Shown: positions 8,762-17,305, counted from the first letter of the stretch. The stretch: DNA of 64,000 nucleotides from Geobacter sp. SVR (GCF_016865365.1 NZ_AP024469.1:2634501-2698500), one strand, 5' to 3'. The notes: generated from the sequence alone by a model not told the origin. Made by a program: numbers and translations.

Positions 8762-8940
8762 AAGAGGCTGGGAGGGAGAGCGGGAGTTTTGTGTTCCTAT
8801 CCCATTGGTGCATACAAGTCGCTTAGGCTAAATAGCTGACATACTGCATTCCGGACAGTTACGGCTGGGGAACGAATCCGTTTATTCCTGAGAGGTGCGG
8901 TACCTGAGGCTCAGACAGGGATGCGGAATCCCGAAACGTC

Positions 8941-8978
8941 AAACCCCGGTAGCCAACAAAGGCAACCGGGGTTTTGCT
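8941..8978 (+). terminator. Terminator after efflux operon
   Basis: AAACCCCGGT (8941-8950) pairs with ACCGGGGTTT (8965-8974), followed by TTGCTTTTT. It is a near copy of the hairpin at 3245. The 179 bases between the efflux gene and this hairpin contain no visible gene. Confidence 0.75.
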
Positions 8979-9043
8979 TTTTCAATGGCGCTGCCGAATG
9001 ACTCGAACAGCGCCTCCTCGCCATGGCGAATGCTGTTTCTGTT

Positions 9044-9274
9044 TCAGTACTCCCGGACCGGCTCAGCGATCGGGCAATCGGGATTGCGGTTGATGTGCAC
9101 GAAGTGCGCGCCGCACCGGTCACCGGCAATGTGCGGACGGACCGGCCTGCCGCATTTCGGGCATTCAAAGGCAAGTGTCCTTCGTTGGGCGGGCGTGTGG
9201 GAGTCCCTGATGGCCAGGGCCTTTTCGACCGGGATGATATGCCCGAAAAACTTACACTCTGTTGCCATACTCAT
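9044..9274 (-). CDS. Small zinc-ribbon-like protein
   Basis: The 76-residue protein has CPKCGRPVRPH, then a downstream RCGAHFVHINRNPDC segment, a Cys/His pattern like the N-terminal zinc region of CoiA-type proteins. The start at 9274 (MSMATEC) is chosen because GGAGGG lies about 6 bases upstream. Function is unknown; nucleic-acid binding is possible. It stands alone between the efflux terminator and a phosphoesterase gene. Confidence 0.6.
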   Translation of the reverse strand: MSMATECKFFGHIIPVEKALAIRDSHTPAQRRTLAFECPKCGRPVRPHIAGDRCGAHFVHINRNPDCPIAEPVREY

Positions 9275-9547
9275 TGATTCCCTCCCGTGGAAAACTAAAC
9301 GGTGTTGCATATCCGATACATTTACCATTATCAGGCGCCCGGGTCCACACCTATTCAATTAGATACACTTGAAACAACAGATCTGCCGGGAACGTTCCGG
9401 CACCCTGTTCCGTAAGACTTTTTGCAGGCAGGCGTGAGTCGCAGACGGGGCATATCGCTGCCGCAAAGGCACTGGAATCGACGGAGAACGCCGTTCCTGA
9501 TGGCCCCTTGTGCCTGGGCGCAGCGTGCAATTGACAGGGGTGAGTCG

Positions 9548-10456
9548 TTATTCGCCCCCCCAGGTACCGAAACCGCTATCCGGCGGGGACACTGTCTGTC
9601 CTGACGAGGGGGGAGATGCTGGGCGGGAGGGCTTGGGAAGCCTGCCCGGAGCTGCCGGCGCGGCAGAGGGTATCTCCGCTGAGCTGGCCTGCGGAGGCTG
9701 TTTGGTCATCGGCCGCTTGCCCAGGGGAATGATACCCATCTTCAGGTCGAGGAGCGCGATTTCATCAAACAGGCAGGTATACTCGATCCCGTTCTGGCGC
9801 CCTTTCCAGTTGACGTGGAAATGCCCGAAAATCCAGTGCCGCGGCTGTACCAGAGGGCGGAGATCGGCAAGCATATGTTCTGTGGGATCGCTGAGGTCGT
9901 TGCGGCTGTGGATCGGCAGGAGGAACTTTATGTCCGGCGGGCAGGTGTGAGTCAGAAACACGTCCACCGGCCCCTGGCCGGCGGCGTTTCGGGTTGCCTG
10001 GACATCGGTCCCGGTCGGCACTTCGTCTTCGAACCAGCTTTCACCCGGGACCCTCTTGTGCCGGTCGATGGAACGGGCGCCCCCCAGGCAGAGAATGCTG
10101 CGGCCGTCGATGGTGTAGCGCTCGCCCCTCTGCAGATAGTAGACGTTATCGGCAGCTTTCCCGACAGTGCCGCCAAAGCGCTGCTCCAGGGGGAGCGAAC
10201 GCAAGCGGGGCATGTGTTCGTGGTTGCCGTCAATGAACAGTGTCGTCCACGGCCTGCGCGACAGCCAGTCGAGCTGCACCTGCTCCTGCCTGGTAAGGCC
10301 CCCGTGGGCATAGATCATCTGGAAATCTCCCGCAACGATGATGAAGTCGTCACGATCCAGGACCTCCCCTTCGGGAAAGGATTCCGGGGCAAAACGATGG
10401 ATGCCTCGTTCACCATGCAGGTCGCCGGTAAACAGAAGTGCCATGCATAATTCCAT
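9548..10456 (-). CDS. Calcineurin-like metallophosphoesterase
   Basis: The 302-residue protein carries the metal-binding series GDLHG (residue 11), GDF (about 43), GNHEH (about 76), and THTCPPD and GHFH further on. After about residue 245 a Pro/Ser/Ala-rich tail replaces any known domain. Such proteins hydrolyse phosphomono- or diesters; the substrate cannot be told. The start could also be Met 5 at 10444; neither has a strong ribosome site. It has no obvious operon partner. Confidence 0.85.
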   Translation of the reverse strand: MELCMALLFTGDLHGERGIHRFAPESFPEGEVLDRDDFIIVAGDFQMIYAHGGLTRQEQVQLDWLSRRPWTTLFIDGNHEHMPRLRSLPLEQRFGGTVGKAADNVYYLQRGERYTIDGRSILCLGGARSIDRHKRVPGESWFEDEVPTGTDVQATRNAAGQGPVDVFLTHTCPPDIKFLLPIHSRNDLSDPTEHMLADLRPLVQPRHWIFGHFHVNWKGRQNGIEYTCLFDEIALLDLKMGIIPLGKRPMTKQPPQASSAEIPSAAPAAPGRLPKPSRPASPPSSGQTVSPPDSGFGTWGGE

Positions 10457-10540
10457 ACCATGACAGGCGTTTCCTTGTCAAAAACAACAGGAGTGCCGGG
10501 GATCGGTGGGCAGCCAAGCCGGAGAAATAGCCTGTTCACA

Positions 10541-10574
10541 ATAACCCCCGCCCGGCGTCCCGGGCAGGGGTTAT
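10541..10574 (-). terminator. Hairpin between two minus-strand genes
   Basis: ATAACCCC-C-GCCCGG (10541-10555) pairs with CCGGGC-A-GGGGTTAT (10560-10574) around a 4-base loop with one internal mismatch. It lies about 50 bases beyond the stop of the gene ending at 10626. The trailing T run is weak. Confidence 0.55.
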
Positions 10575-10625
10575 CAGACGGCAGGGATGCAAAAGCCAGT
10601 CTACCCAAGCTTCCGGGCAGTTCCG

Positions 10626-11222
10626 TTATTTGGTCTGCCCGGCCTTTTCCACTGCTACCGCCAGGGCCTGGTAATAACTGATCTCCACCTGATCCCCCTT
10701 CTTGATTTCGCCTTTCCGGATCTTTTCCAGGTTCTCAGGGTCGCGTACCTTGACATCCACGCTATTGCCTTCCGGACCCATAAGGGTCACCATGGTGCCG
10801 TCATCGGAGATCTTATCGATGGTGGTAACGGCGGTCACCAGCCGCTGAATCGATCTGCCCGGCATCTCTGCTTTGGGCTCACGCCCGGTCGATTCCTGCA
10901 CCGTTATGCTCGGTGTTGCCTTGGTTTTCCTCAGCTTCACCGTAATCGCCTCCTGATAGGTCGCTTTCACCAGATCGCCCGGCTTTACCCGGTCAAGTGT
11001 GGTAACGGACCTCTCCAGGGTTAAGGTGCGCTCCTTTCCGTCGGGCAGAGCCAGAGTGATGGTGCGCTTCTCCGGATCCACCGCCTTCACTGTGCCGGTT
11101 ACCGATACCGTATCCCGGGAGATAACCTTGCCCGGGTTTTCCTGCGTTCCGTCCGATGCCATTGCAAGGACCGGCAGCGCCAGGATTGCCGCCACACAAA
11201 AGCCAGCCGTCAGTGTTTTCAT
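10626..11222 (-). CDS. Exported protein of unknown function
   Basis: The 198-residue protein starts at 11222, with GGAGTGAAATC just before it, and has a signal peptide of about 22 residues ending in AMA. The mature part holds two similar beta-rich halves: VTGTVKAVDPEKRTITL...KPGDLVKATYQEA and VTAVTTIDKISDDGTMVTL...KKGDQVEISYYQA. This suggests an internal duplication of a small barrel. I do not recognise a named family; it is probably periplasmic. Confidence 0.75.
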   Translation of the reverse strand: MKTLTAGFCVAAILALPVLAMASDGTQENPGKVISRDTVSVTGTVKAVDPEKRTITLALPDGKERTLTLERSVTTLDRVKPGDLVKATYQEAITVKLRKTKATPSITVQESTGREPKAEMPGRSIQRLVTAVTTIDKISDDGTMVTLMGPEGNSVDVKVRDPENLEKIRKGEIKKGDQVEISYYQALAVAVEKAGQTK

Positions 11223-11528
11223 GATTTCACTCCTTTCATTGCCGGGTTTATTCGCGATGAAATTTTTTGACACATGATGTGCATTCCCAAATGCGTGCCA
11301 ACGCTGCAGAGAAGGAAAAAAATCAGATAATCAATGGATTGGAAGGCTTTGTGAAAGGAGGGAGAAAGAAAGGGACTCTGGCTGGGACGGGATATCGTCT
11401 TCAGGACGACATCCCGTCTTCAGCAGCGACAGATGGGTTCCGACCAGCAAGGAGGCATCTTTGCTCGAAGATGGAGATACGAGCGGCACCGGATCAGCGG
11501 CAGTCCTTCCGGTTCGCAGTTCAGCGGC
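11223..11528. other. Intergenic with hairpin downstream of nikR
   Basis: No gene is visible. The stretch contains the hairpin GACGGGATATCGTC (11386-11399) / GACGACATCCCGTC (11405-11418), 14-base arms with one mismatch, about 110 bases beyond the nikR stop. It lacks a clear T run. The right end, next to 11222, holds the minus-strand leader of the exported protein. Confidence 0.45.
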
Positions 11529-11945
11529 CTACAATTCTTCGCCGCTGGTCGTCATCACCAGCTTCCCGTGCTTGACCCCTTTGACACCGATCAGCTCATT
11601 GGCGATGCGCTTGACGTCCCGTACGGCGCCCCGCAGCACCAGCACCTCCAGACAGTTATGGGGGTCGAGGTGAACGTGCAGGGAGGAGATGATCCGGTCA
11701 TGATGCGAATGTTGGTGTTCGGTCAGCTTTTCCGAGAGGTCGCGCACATGGTGATTGTAGACCAGGGTAATCGTGCCGACAGCCTCCTGGTCCTCTGCCT
11801 GGCAGTGCTCGTCCACCAGCGAGGCCCTGATCATGTCGCGGATTGCCTCGGAACGGTTCATATAGCTCTTCTGCTGGATAAGCTGCTCAAAACTCTCCAG
11901 CAGTTTTTCATCCAGCGACACTCCGAAACGTACCGTTTTCCCCAT
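11529..11945 (-). CDS. nikR: Nickel-responsive regulator NikR
   Basis: The 138-residue protein has a ribbon-helix-helix DNA-binding domain ([20 protein letters not shown]) and an ACT-like nickel domain with the His/Cys site in [14 protein letters not shown] followed by [11 protein letters not shown], as in characterised NikR. The start at 11945 follows GGAGGG. It represses nickel uptake when Ni(II) is bound. It is divergent from a nickel-type ECF transporter gene, and a NikR-like operator lies between them. Confidence 0.93.
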   Translation of the reverse strand: MGKTVRFGVSLDEKLLESFEQLIQQKSYMNRSEAIRDMIRASLVDEHCQAEDQEAVGTITLVYNHHVRDLSEKLTEHQHSHHDRIISSLHVHLDPHNCLEVLVLRGAVRDVKRIANELIGVKGVKHGKLVMTTSGEEL

Positions 11946-12096
11946 TGCGACTCCCTCCTCGTTCAATCTCACGGTAAATGTGAATCCATCCGGAAACGAT
12001 ACCGTACCATCGTCTTTTTATATAGCAGGGTCGGGTAAAAAGAGTCAAAGGTTCGCGTTTCGCTTGTAATACTTTTTGATCCGGTGTATGAGTTCA

Positions 12097-12137
12097 GTGT
12101 TACCAATTTCAGTTTCGTAACATTTATATGATATAAT
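12097..12137 (+). promoter_or_regulatory. NikR operator and nikMN promoter
   Basis: GTGTTAC (12097-12103), 13 bases, then GTAACAT (12117-12123) form an inverted repeat. This matches the GTGTTAC-N13/14-GTAACAC NikR motif reported, as I recall, for deltaproteobacteria. A perfect TATAAT (12132-12137) starts 8 bases after it, so bound NikR would cover the -35 region of the transporter promoter. Confidence 0.75.
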
Positions 12138-12224
12138 TGGCGTCAGATGCCGTGCATCACCGGGCATGTCACCCGATGATTCCGGTTCTATGCGCACCAT
12201 TTTCTTCTGGGAGGAAACAACGAC

Positions 12225-13262
12225 ATGCATATGGCAGACGCTCTCCTGTCACCAACCGTCGGCGGAGCAATGTGGGCGGCAACGGCTGGCGCCATAGCTT
12301 ACAGCTCGGCCAAGGTCCGCAACGACTTCGACGAGAAGAAGGTCCCGCTGATGGGGGTGCTGGGCGCCTTCCTGTTCGCTGCCCAGATGGTGAATTTCAC
12401 CATTCCTGCCACCGGCTCCAGCGGGCATCTCGGCGGGGGGCTGCTGCTGTCGATTCTGCTCGGTCCGCATGCCGCACTGCTCACCATTGCCTCCGTACTG
12501 GTGGTGCAGGCGCTGTTCTTTGCGGATGGCGGCCTGCTGGCCCTGGGGTGCAACATCTTCAACATGGGCATTGTTCCCGCTTTCATAGTCTATCCCCTCT
12601 TCTACCGGAAGTTTGCGGGCACAAGCCCGGGTCCCGGCCGCCTGAAAGCGGCCATAATCGTCTCGGCCCTGATCGGCTTGCAATTGGGCCCCTTCTGTGT
12701 CGTGCTGGAGACATGGCTGTCAGGGGTCTCCTCATTGCCCTTTGGCACCTTTTTGCTGTTGATGCAGCCGATACACCTGCCCATCGGCGTGGCCGAAGGG
12801 ATCATAACCGCCTCGATCGTCTCCTTCCTGCACAAGGCCCGGCCCGAGATCCTGGCAGACTCATCCGGGGAACGGAGCTATTCCTTCCGCTCAATCGCCC
12901 TGACCCTTCTGGTTGCTGCCCTGCTCACCGGAGGCGTGCTGTCCTGGTACGCATCGAAGAATCCCGATGGTCTTGAGTGGGCCATCGCAAAGGTGACAGG
13001 CACGGAGGACCTCAAGGGGCCGGAGCAGGGGCTGCATGGTCTGCTGGCCTCCATCCAGGAGCGGATCGCCTTTCTCCCTGACTACACCTTCAGAAAGCCC
13101 AAGCCGGAGACACAAGGAGCTGCCGCATCACACGGACCGGACAGGAACGGCGAAGGGAACAAACTCGGTACGAGTGCCTCCGGAATCATTGGTGGAATCA
13201 TCACCCTCACCATCGTTTTCCTGGTAGGGTTCGTGCTGAAGAGACGCTCGCCGGCCCTGTAG
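12225..13262 (+). CDS. cbiM: ECF nickel/cobalt transporter, CbiM-CbiN-type fusion (NikMN)
   Basis: The 345-residue protein begins MHMADALLSP; the N-terminal Met-His is the metal ligand of CbiM/NikM, which supports the start at 12225 (GGGAGGAAAC upstream). About seven membrane segments fill residues 1-215. A CbiN/PDGLE-type region follows (NPDGLEWAIAKVTG, about 250) with a final membrane helix near 320-340. The NikR site upstream points to nickel. A terminator follows, so the Q and O subunits (energising membrane protein and ATPase) are not in this operon. Confidence 0.9.
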   Translation: MHMADALLSPTVGGAMWAATAGAIAYSSAKVRNDFDEKKVPLMGVLGAFLFAAQMVNFTIPATGSSGHLGGGLLLSILLGPHAALLTIASVLVVQALFFADGGLLALGCNIFNMGIVPAFIVYPLFYRKFAGTSPGPGRLKAAIIVSALIGLQLGPFCVVLETWLSGVSSLPFGTFLLLMQPIHLPIGVAEGIITASIVSFLHKARPEILADSSGERSYSFRSIALTLLVAALLTGGVLSWYASKNPDGLEWAIAKVTGTEDLKGPEQGLHGLLASIQERIAFLPDYTFRKPKPETQGAAASHGPDRNGEGNKLGTSASGIIGGIITLTIVFLVGFVLKRRSPAL

Positions 13263-13311
13263 TTCCAGCAGCGAGGGTGCCGCCGTCCCCTCCACTGTTT
13301 CGCTTGAAAAT

Positions 13312-13345
13312 AAAAGGACCCGGTCGTGTCGGCCGGGTCCTTTTT
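13312..13345 (+). terminator. Terminator after nikMN
   Basis: AAAAGGACCCGG (13312-13323) pairs perfectly with CCGGGTCCTTTT (13333-13344), followed by T residues. It ends transcription about 50 bases after the nikMN stop. Confidence 0.88.
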
Positions 13346-13483
13346 CGCGCGGTGCCGGATGGCCCCAGTCCAGCCGATCAGCAGGAAAACTTTCGGCGAA
13401 TCGGAACCAGGCCACTTGAAAAGCGGAGGAAACGCAGTAACCTTTGAACAATCGGCATCAAAAACGAACGTTGGAGGCTATGG

Positions 13484-13702
13484 ATGGCTACCTGCGAATA
13501 TTCATCTACCTGCTTCTTCTTCAATGAAACAATGGACGAAATGCCCAGAACCGCCGACTTTTTCAGGGAAACCTTCTGCATGGGCAAATCCGCCCGATGC
13601 GCCAGATTCAAGCTTTCCAAGTCAGCCGGCATCGAGAAGGTGCCCGACTATCTGGCCCCCTTTTCACTGAGGGGCCCCAAATGCTTTTGCGGGCTGCACT
13701 AG
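13484..13702 (+). CDS. Small cysteine-containing protein, Geobacter-type
   Basis: The 72-residue protein begins MATCEYSSTCFFFNETM; GGAGG lies 6 bases upstream. I recall small Geobacter proteins with the same CEY-x3-C-x-FFN start, a central FC-x-G-x3-RCARF segment and a conserved EKVP. Six cysteines (4, 10, 32, 39, 67, 69) could bind metal or form disulfides, but there is no signal peptide. The function is unknown. It is monocistronic, downstream of the nikMN terminator. Confidence 0.7.
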   Translation: MATCEYSSTCFFFNETMDEMPRTADFFRETFCMGKSARCARFKLSKSAGIEKVPDYLAPFSLRGPKCFCGLH

Positions 13703-14080
13703 TTCCCAATCCACCCGAACAATCCGTCACGGTCCAGGGGGGCGGTTGCTCCCCTGCGTAATTCCCACCTGACCGGAATAAGATTCCCCTCCCCATGTAT
13801 ACCTTCGACAGGCCACAGCTAATTCCCCACGAGAGGCCCGGACATCCACCCATTCAGCGCCTGCCGTTTATCGATCCGGATAAGTAGACCACGCTCACGA
13901 AAAGGACCGGCACGGAAGATTTTGCCTACCGTGGCGTGCCGGGTCGCAGAAAAGCAGATTTCAGGTACCCGGACGGAGTCGTGAAAGAGGCGGCCTTGCC
14001 CGGAAAAGGGCTGGTGGTATACTAGTTTCAGCGGAGTATCTGTGATGGCACCATATCAGGAGGCGTGGAAGGAGGTCGTC
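13703..14080 (+). promoter_or_regulatory. Intergenic with promoter of the small PilZ gene
   Basis: No gene is visible in this spacer. Near its end TTGCCC (13996-14001) and TATACT (14018-14023) with 16 bases between form a likely promoter, and GGAGG ends about 6 bases before the ATG at 14081. The C-rich part near 13730-13860 shows nothing recognisable. Confidence 0.5.
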
Positions 14081-14341
14081 ATGAGTCACTCCAGACGGGA
14101 AGGAGCCAGGGTCAGGTATTACGAGCAGTACGTGCTCAATTACCATGGTAAAAACTTCAACTGTTTCCTGGAGAACTTCTCAACATCCGGCATGCTGGTG
14201 ATCTGTGAGCAGATCAGCGATGAAAGCATCGTGCCGGGAGACGACTGCACCGTTACCCTGTCGGTTGCCCCCCCCAGCGAAATCAGATGCAAAGTTGCCC
14301 GTCAACACCATAACCAGCTCGGGCTCGAATTTTCCCGGTAA
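14081..14341 (+). CDS. Small PilZ-domain protein
   Basis: The 86-residue single-domain protein has SRREGARVRYYEQY at its N-terminus, the RxxxR-like arm, and an ENFSTSGML stretch in the place of the D/NxSxxG motif, so it has the elements for c-di-GMP binding. It closely resembles the PilZ protein at 47735. It converges on the PilZ and CheX genes that follow on the other strand. Probably a c-di-GMP effector for motility or surface behaviour. Confidence 0.82.
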   Translation: MSHSRREGARVRYYEQYVLNYHGKNFNCFLENFSTSGMLVICEQISDESIVPGDDCTVTLSVAPPSEIRCKVARQHHNQLGLEFSR

Positions 14342-14377
14342 CTGCCCGATCATCCCGGAAGTCCGGACAAGGGACTG

Positions 14378-15016
14378 TCAATCGCCATCCTCGAGCAGGA
14401 ACGGCGGGCACGGGTACTCGATATCGTCTTCGATGAACTTGATGCCGATACCGGGGATCCGGTTGTTTTTGCCCCAGGGATGACGCCAGCAGACCTCTCC
14501 GGACATCACCCGCTCCTGCCCCTTGAACAGAAGCCATACCCGTTCCCCGACCTGCCATTGGCAGGCGCTGTAGACGAAACATCCCCCGTTGGAAATATTC
14601 AGCGTCACAACCTTTTCGAAAGGCTCGAAATCGCTGCGTTTCGAGATATACACCCCGGCATGGATGACCACCCTGGGGCTTCTCCGGATAACCCGGGGCT
14701 GAATGGACAGGCACTGCCGGAGAAATCCGTCCAGGGTCATGTTCCTGCCCAGCATCTTGATCTCGTTTTCGACCACCTTGAATTTCGCATGGGCATAAAG
14801 CTGGATCAGATCGTTGGTTTCCTGCTTTTCTGCTGCCGTGGCTCGAGCGGAGGTGACCATTTCCAGCAGGATTCCCGAGACGGGAGTTTCCCTCAGGAGC
14901 CCGGGCAGCTCTGCCAGGGAAGAGAGCGCGATTGCCGCGCCTCCGGCTGCCTCCACCGCCCGCACAACAATCTCCCTGTTCAGCTCGCTTTTTGCTATTA
15001 CGACCAATGTCGTCAT
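14378..15016 (-). CDS. Receiver-like/PilZ two-domain protein
   Basis: The 212-residue protein has an N-terminal TTLVVIAKSELNREIVVRAVE domain that resembles a receiver fold but lacks the usual acidic pocket and phospho-Asp, so it is probably not phosphorylated. A C-terminal PilZ domain (about 110-205) carries RRSPRVVIHAGV and NISNGGCF. It starts 5 bases after the cheX stop, so the two are translated together. The role may be to join c-di-GMP level to CheX-linked signalling. Confidence 0.75.
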   Translation of the reverse strand: MTTLVVIAKSELNREIVVRAVEAAGGAAIALSSLAELPGLLRETPVSGILLEMVTSARATAAEKQETNDLIQLYAHAKFKVVENEIKMLGRNMTLDGFLRQCLSIQPRVIRRSPRVVIHAGVYISKRSDFEPFEKVVTLNISNGGCFVYSACQWQVGERVWLLFKGQERVMSGEVCWRHPWGKNNRIPGIGIKFIEDDIEYPCPPFLLEDGD

Positions 15017-15021
15017 TCAGG

Positions 15022-15528
15022 CTATTCCGTTTCCAAAACGATGCTGAGGATGAACCATTCCGACTGGACGTCGAACAGGAGCGTGAGCGTATCCTGCGGG
15101 TTGCCGACGGATATCACGTATTCCTTGCCGTTCACGACCGACGGGGTGGACAGTCTGACGTCGTTGCCGGCCCGGGTAAGGTGCTGCTTGAAGGAGCCGG
15201 CCAGCATATTGGCAATCTCGCCCAATGCATCATTGACATCCGGTCCTATTTCCGTCACTTCCATTCCCAGCATCCGGGAGGTGAAGCTCATGGCCAGGCT
15301 GTGCGTTGCATGCAGGCTGACCATGCCGTTATAGGCGCCGGCCAGTCCAACCATGGCAGTGACACAATCGTTGAAATGCTTGACTGGATCGACCACGTGC
15401 GGCACATGCAGCACATCATCGATATCCACCATGGTGGTGAACACTTCGCTCACATCAGCCGTTACAAGCCTGATGAGCTCATCTTCGCTGATCCCCAGTG
15501 CTGCGGTTATCAAAGGATTGAAACCCAT
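15022..15528 (-). CDS. cheX: CheX-like chemotaxis phosphatase
   Basis: The 168-residue protein has the CheX/CheC fold signature, including DVNDALGEIANMLAG with the ExxN (E-I-A-N) catalytic pair that removes phosphate from CheY. AAGGAG precedes the ATG at 15528. It is the first gene of a two-gene operon with the PilZ protein. No che genes adjoin it, so it serves a CheY or other receiver encoded elsewhere. Confidence 0.85.
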   Translation of the reverse strand: MGFNPLITAALGISEDELIRLVTADVSEVFTTMVDIDDVLHVPHVVDPVKHFNDCVTAMVGLAGAYNGMVSLHATHSLAMSFTSRMLGMEVTEIGPDVNDALGEIANMLAGSFKQHLTRAGNDVRLSTPSVVNGKEYVISVGNPQDTLTLLFDVQSEWFILSIVLETE

Positions 15529-15965
15529 GCCGTTCTCCTTTTCGGTTTGCTGCCCTCGTGCTTTTCAACTGCAATCCGCCTGTTTGTAGCACGAGTTGGT
15601 GCCTTGTATCAATATCTGGCGTATCGTTTCCATCAAACATATCATTAAGACAACATACCCATTCGGAGCGCCATGTCGGGTACGGCAGCGCGACGGGATG
15701 CTTATGCCGAAAAAAACAAGAGAATGTAGGCTTGGGTGAGGTGTGAGGTGCCGGACCGGGAGTAGTTCGTCACACACTGAAGCACCCCCTGGCCCGGCCT
15801 GAACAGCCTGTACCATCGCATCCCCTGTTCAGGGGCACAAAAAGAAAAAGGCCCGGGGTTGCATCAGTGGGCTCTTTGTATCACATCGGATGTTTTTTTT
15901 ATTTTCAGCTTTGCTCTTGACCACCTCGGAGATTATACGCTATAGTGCCGGAGTTCATCCGTTAC
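15529..15965 (+). promoter_or_regulatory. Intergenic with hairpin and tRNA-Leu promoter
   Basis: No protein gene is visible. It holds the hairpin CCTGAACAG (15798-15806) / CTGTTCAGG (15835-15843) with a 28-base loop, an A-rich then T-rich stretch to 15900, and a promoter for the tRNA with TTGACC (15917-15922), 18 bases, and TATAGT (15941-15946). The hairpin could belong to a small RNA, but nothing else supports that. Confidence 0.5.
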
Positions 15966-16052
15966 GCCGGAGTGGTGAAATTGGTAGACGCACTGGACTC
16001 AAAATCCAGCGGGGGCAACCCCATGCCGGTTCGACCCCGGCCTCCGGCACCA
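15966..16052 (+). tRNA. tRNA-Leu (CAA)
   Basis: Acceptor GCCGGAG (15966-15972) pairs with CTCCGGC (16042-16048), followed by discriminator A and encoded CCA. The anticodon stem CTGGA/TCCAG encloses loop CTCAAAA, giving anticodon CAA. A long variable arm, as in class II tRNAs, explains the 87-base length. Confidence 0.96.
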
Positions 16053-16088
16053 AAAGATAGACCAGACAAGGGATCATACAAAAAAAGA

Positions 16089-16118
16089 TTGACACTGCAG
16101 AACCGATCTGGTAGTAAT
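16089..16118 (+). promoter_or_regulatory. Promoter of tRNA-Ala
   Basis: TTGACA (16089-16094) and a TAGTAAT stretch (16112-16118) at 17-18 bases lie just upstream of tRNA-Ala, so the two adjacent tRNA genes can be transcribed separately. Confidence 0.55.
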
Positions 16119-16135
16119 AGGTTTCCTTTAAACGT

Positions 16136-16211
<76 letters not shown>

Positions 16212-16219
16212 AAAATCAC

Positions 16220-16252
16220 AAGGGTTACGCTGACCAGCGTAACCCTTTTTTT
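16220..16252 (+). terminator. Terminator after tRNA-Ala
   Basis: AAGGGTTACGCT (16220-16231) pairs with AGCGTAACCCTT (16236-16247) around a 4-base loop and runs into T residues. Confidence 0.92.
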
Positions 16253-16366
16253 TGTGGAAATTATCCATACACCATCACACCGCTTCCACTTCCCTCAAGG
16301 CCAATGCCCGGGAACACACTCTTCCCCGGCTTCCGAAAAAACCGCCAAGACAATTCACAACTCAGC

Positions 16367-17305
16367 TCAGTATATCAGCAGATGCAGCAGGCCGCGTATC
16401 ACGATCCCCGCTGCCGCTCCGACGATTGCCGGCCGCACCACCGAGGCACAGCGGGCGCCGGCCGAGACGAGCACAGCAACACCGACCAGGTCGCAAGGAT
16501 TGGTGAGAAAGCCGGCCATGCGATTCAGTTCAAGAGGGGTTATGGCGCCTTCCTTCAGGAGATTCAGCGTGACCCCCATCATGGCAGTGCCCCCTGCCAG
16601 GTATTTGGTGGCAAGCGGCAGCACGGCCACGGCCGGGAAACCGATCAGTGCGAACAAGGGAGACAGCACAGTCTCGATCAGTGCAATGGCCCCGGTGGAC
16701 TTGAGGATGTTCACCAGAAATATGGCCAACACCAGCATCGGAACAGCACCGAGAATCACCTGCACCGCCTCCTGCCCCCCTACGATCATCAGGTTCAGGA
16801 TTGACGTCCTGCGTCCCGTTTCTCCGGAGGATAAAGGGACACCGGCAGCGACAGCGTCATCGCCCGCCGACCGGGCGAACCAGTAGTAGGTCAGAGCGGC
16901 GGCGGCCAACCCGCCGGCAAGGGATGTCAGCAGGATCGTACCGAGGTCCAGCCCCACTGCTATCATGGGAAACACGACATTGGCCTGGGACATGGTCAGG
17001 ACCATGGCCAGAGTGGCGGCGATCTGCCGGCGGGGGGTGCCGTCCTTCTCCATGATCGTCAGGGTGGCAAGCGGAGCGGCAAAACTTACGAACAGCAGCT
17101 GCAGGATCGCAAAGGCTCCCGCGCCGGGAACGCCGAACAGCCGCAACACCGGCCGCACTATCCGCGCGATCAGAGCCAGAAGTCCACGCGCCTCGACCAC
17201 CTTCATCAGGGCCATCATGACTACCAGCATCGGCAGCAGTATGTAGAGAGCCAGATCGAGGGCCGACTTTCCCGACTGCAGAATTATCTTGATCGCTTCT
17301 TCCAA
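16367..17305 (-). CDS. Gate-domain (nucleoside recognition) membrane protein
   Basis: The 312-residue protein has about eight hydrophobic segments and two nucleoside-recognition Gate halves (around AFAILQLLFVSFAAPLATLT and VLPLATKYLAGGTAMMGV), like SpmA/SpmB-related permeases. The start codon appears to be TTG at 17305, after AGGAG and 10 bases; an ATG-started form would lose the first helix. It begins 50 bases after the fapA-like stop, so it may be in one transcript with it. The substrate is unknown. Confidence 0.75.
   Translation of the reverse strand: MEEAIKIILQSGKSALDLALYILLPMLVVMMALMKVVEARGLLALIARIVRPVLRLFGVPGAGAFAILQLLFVSFAAPLATLTIMEKDGTPRRQIAATLAMVLTMSQANVVFPMIAVGLDLGTILLTSLAGGLAAAALTYYWFARSAGDDAVAAGVPLSSGETGRRTSILNLMIVGGQEAVQVILGAVPMLVLAIFLVNILKSTGAIALIETVLSPLFALIGFPAVAVLPLATKYLAGGTAMMGVTLNLLKEGAITPLELNRMAGFLTNPCDLVGVAVLVSAGARCASVVRPAIVGAAAGIVIRGLLHLLIY

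Noticed and set aside
8762-8940. Possible riboswitch after the efflux operon
   Set aside because: Searched by eye for c-di-GMP/cGAMP (GEMM) core ACGCAAAGCC and cobalamin box; neither is present and no gene follows on the strand.
12045-12230. Minus-strand 61-codon frame in the nikR-nikMN spacer
   Set aside because: It covers the operator and promoter and has no ribosome site.
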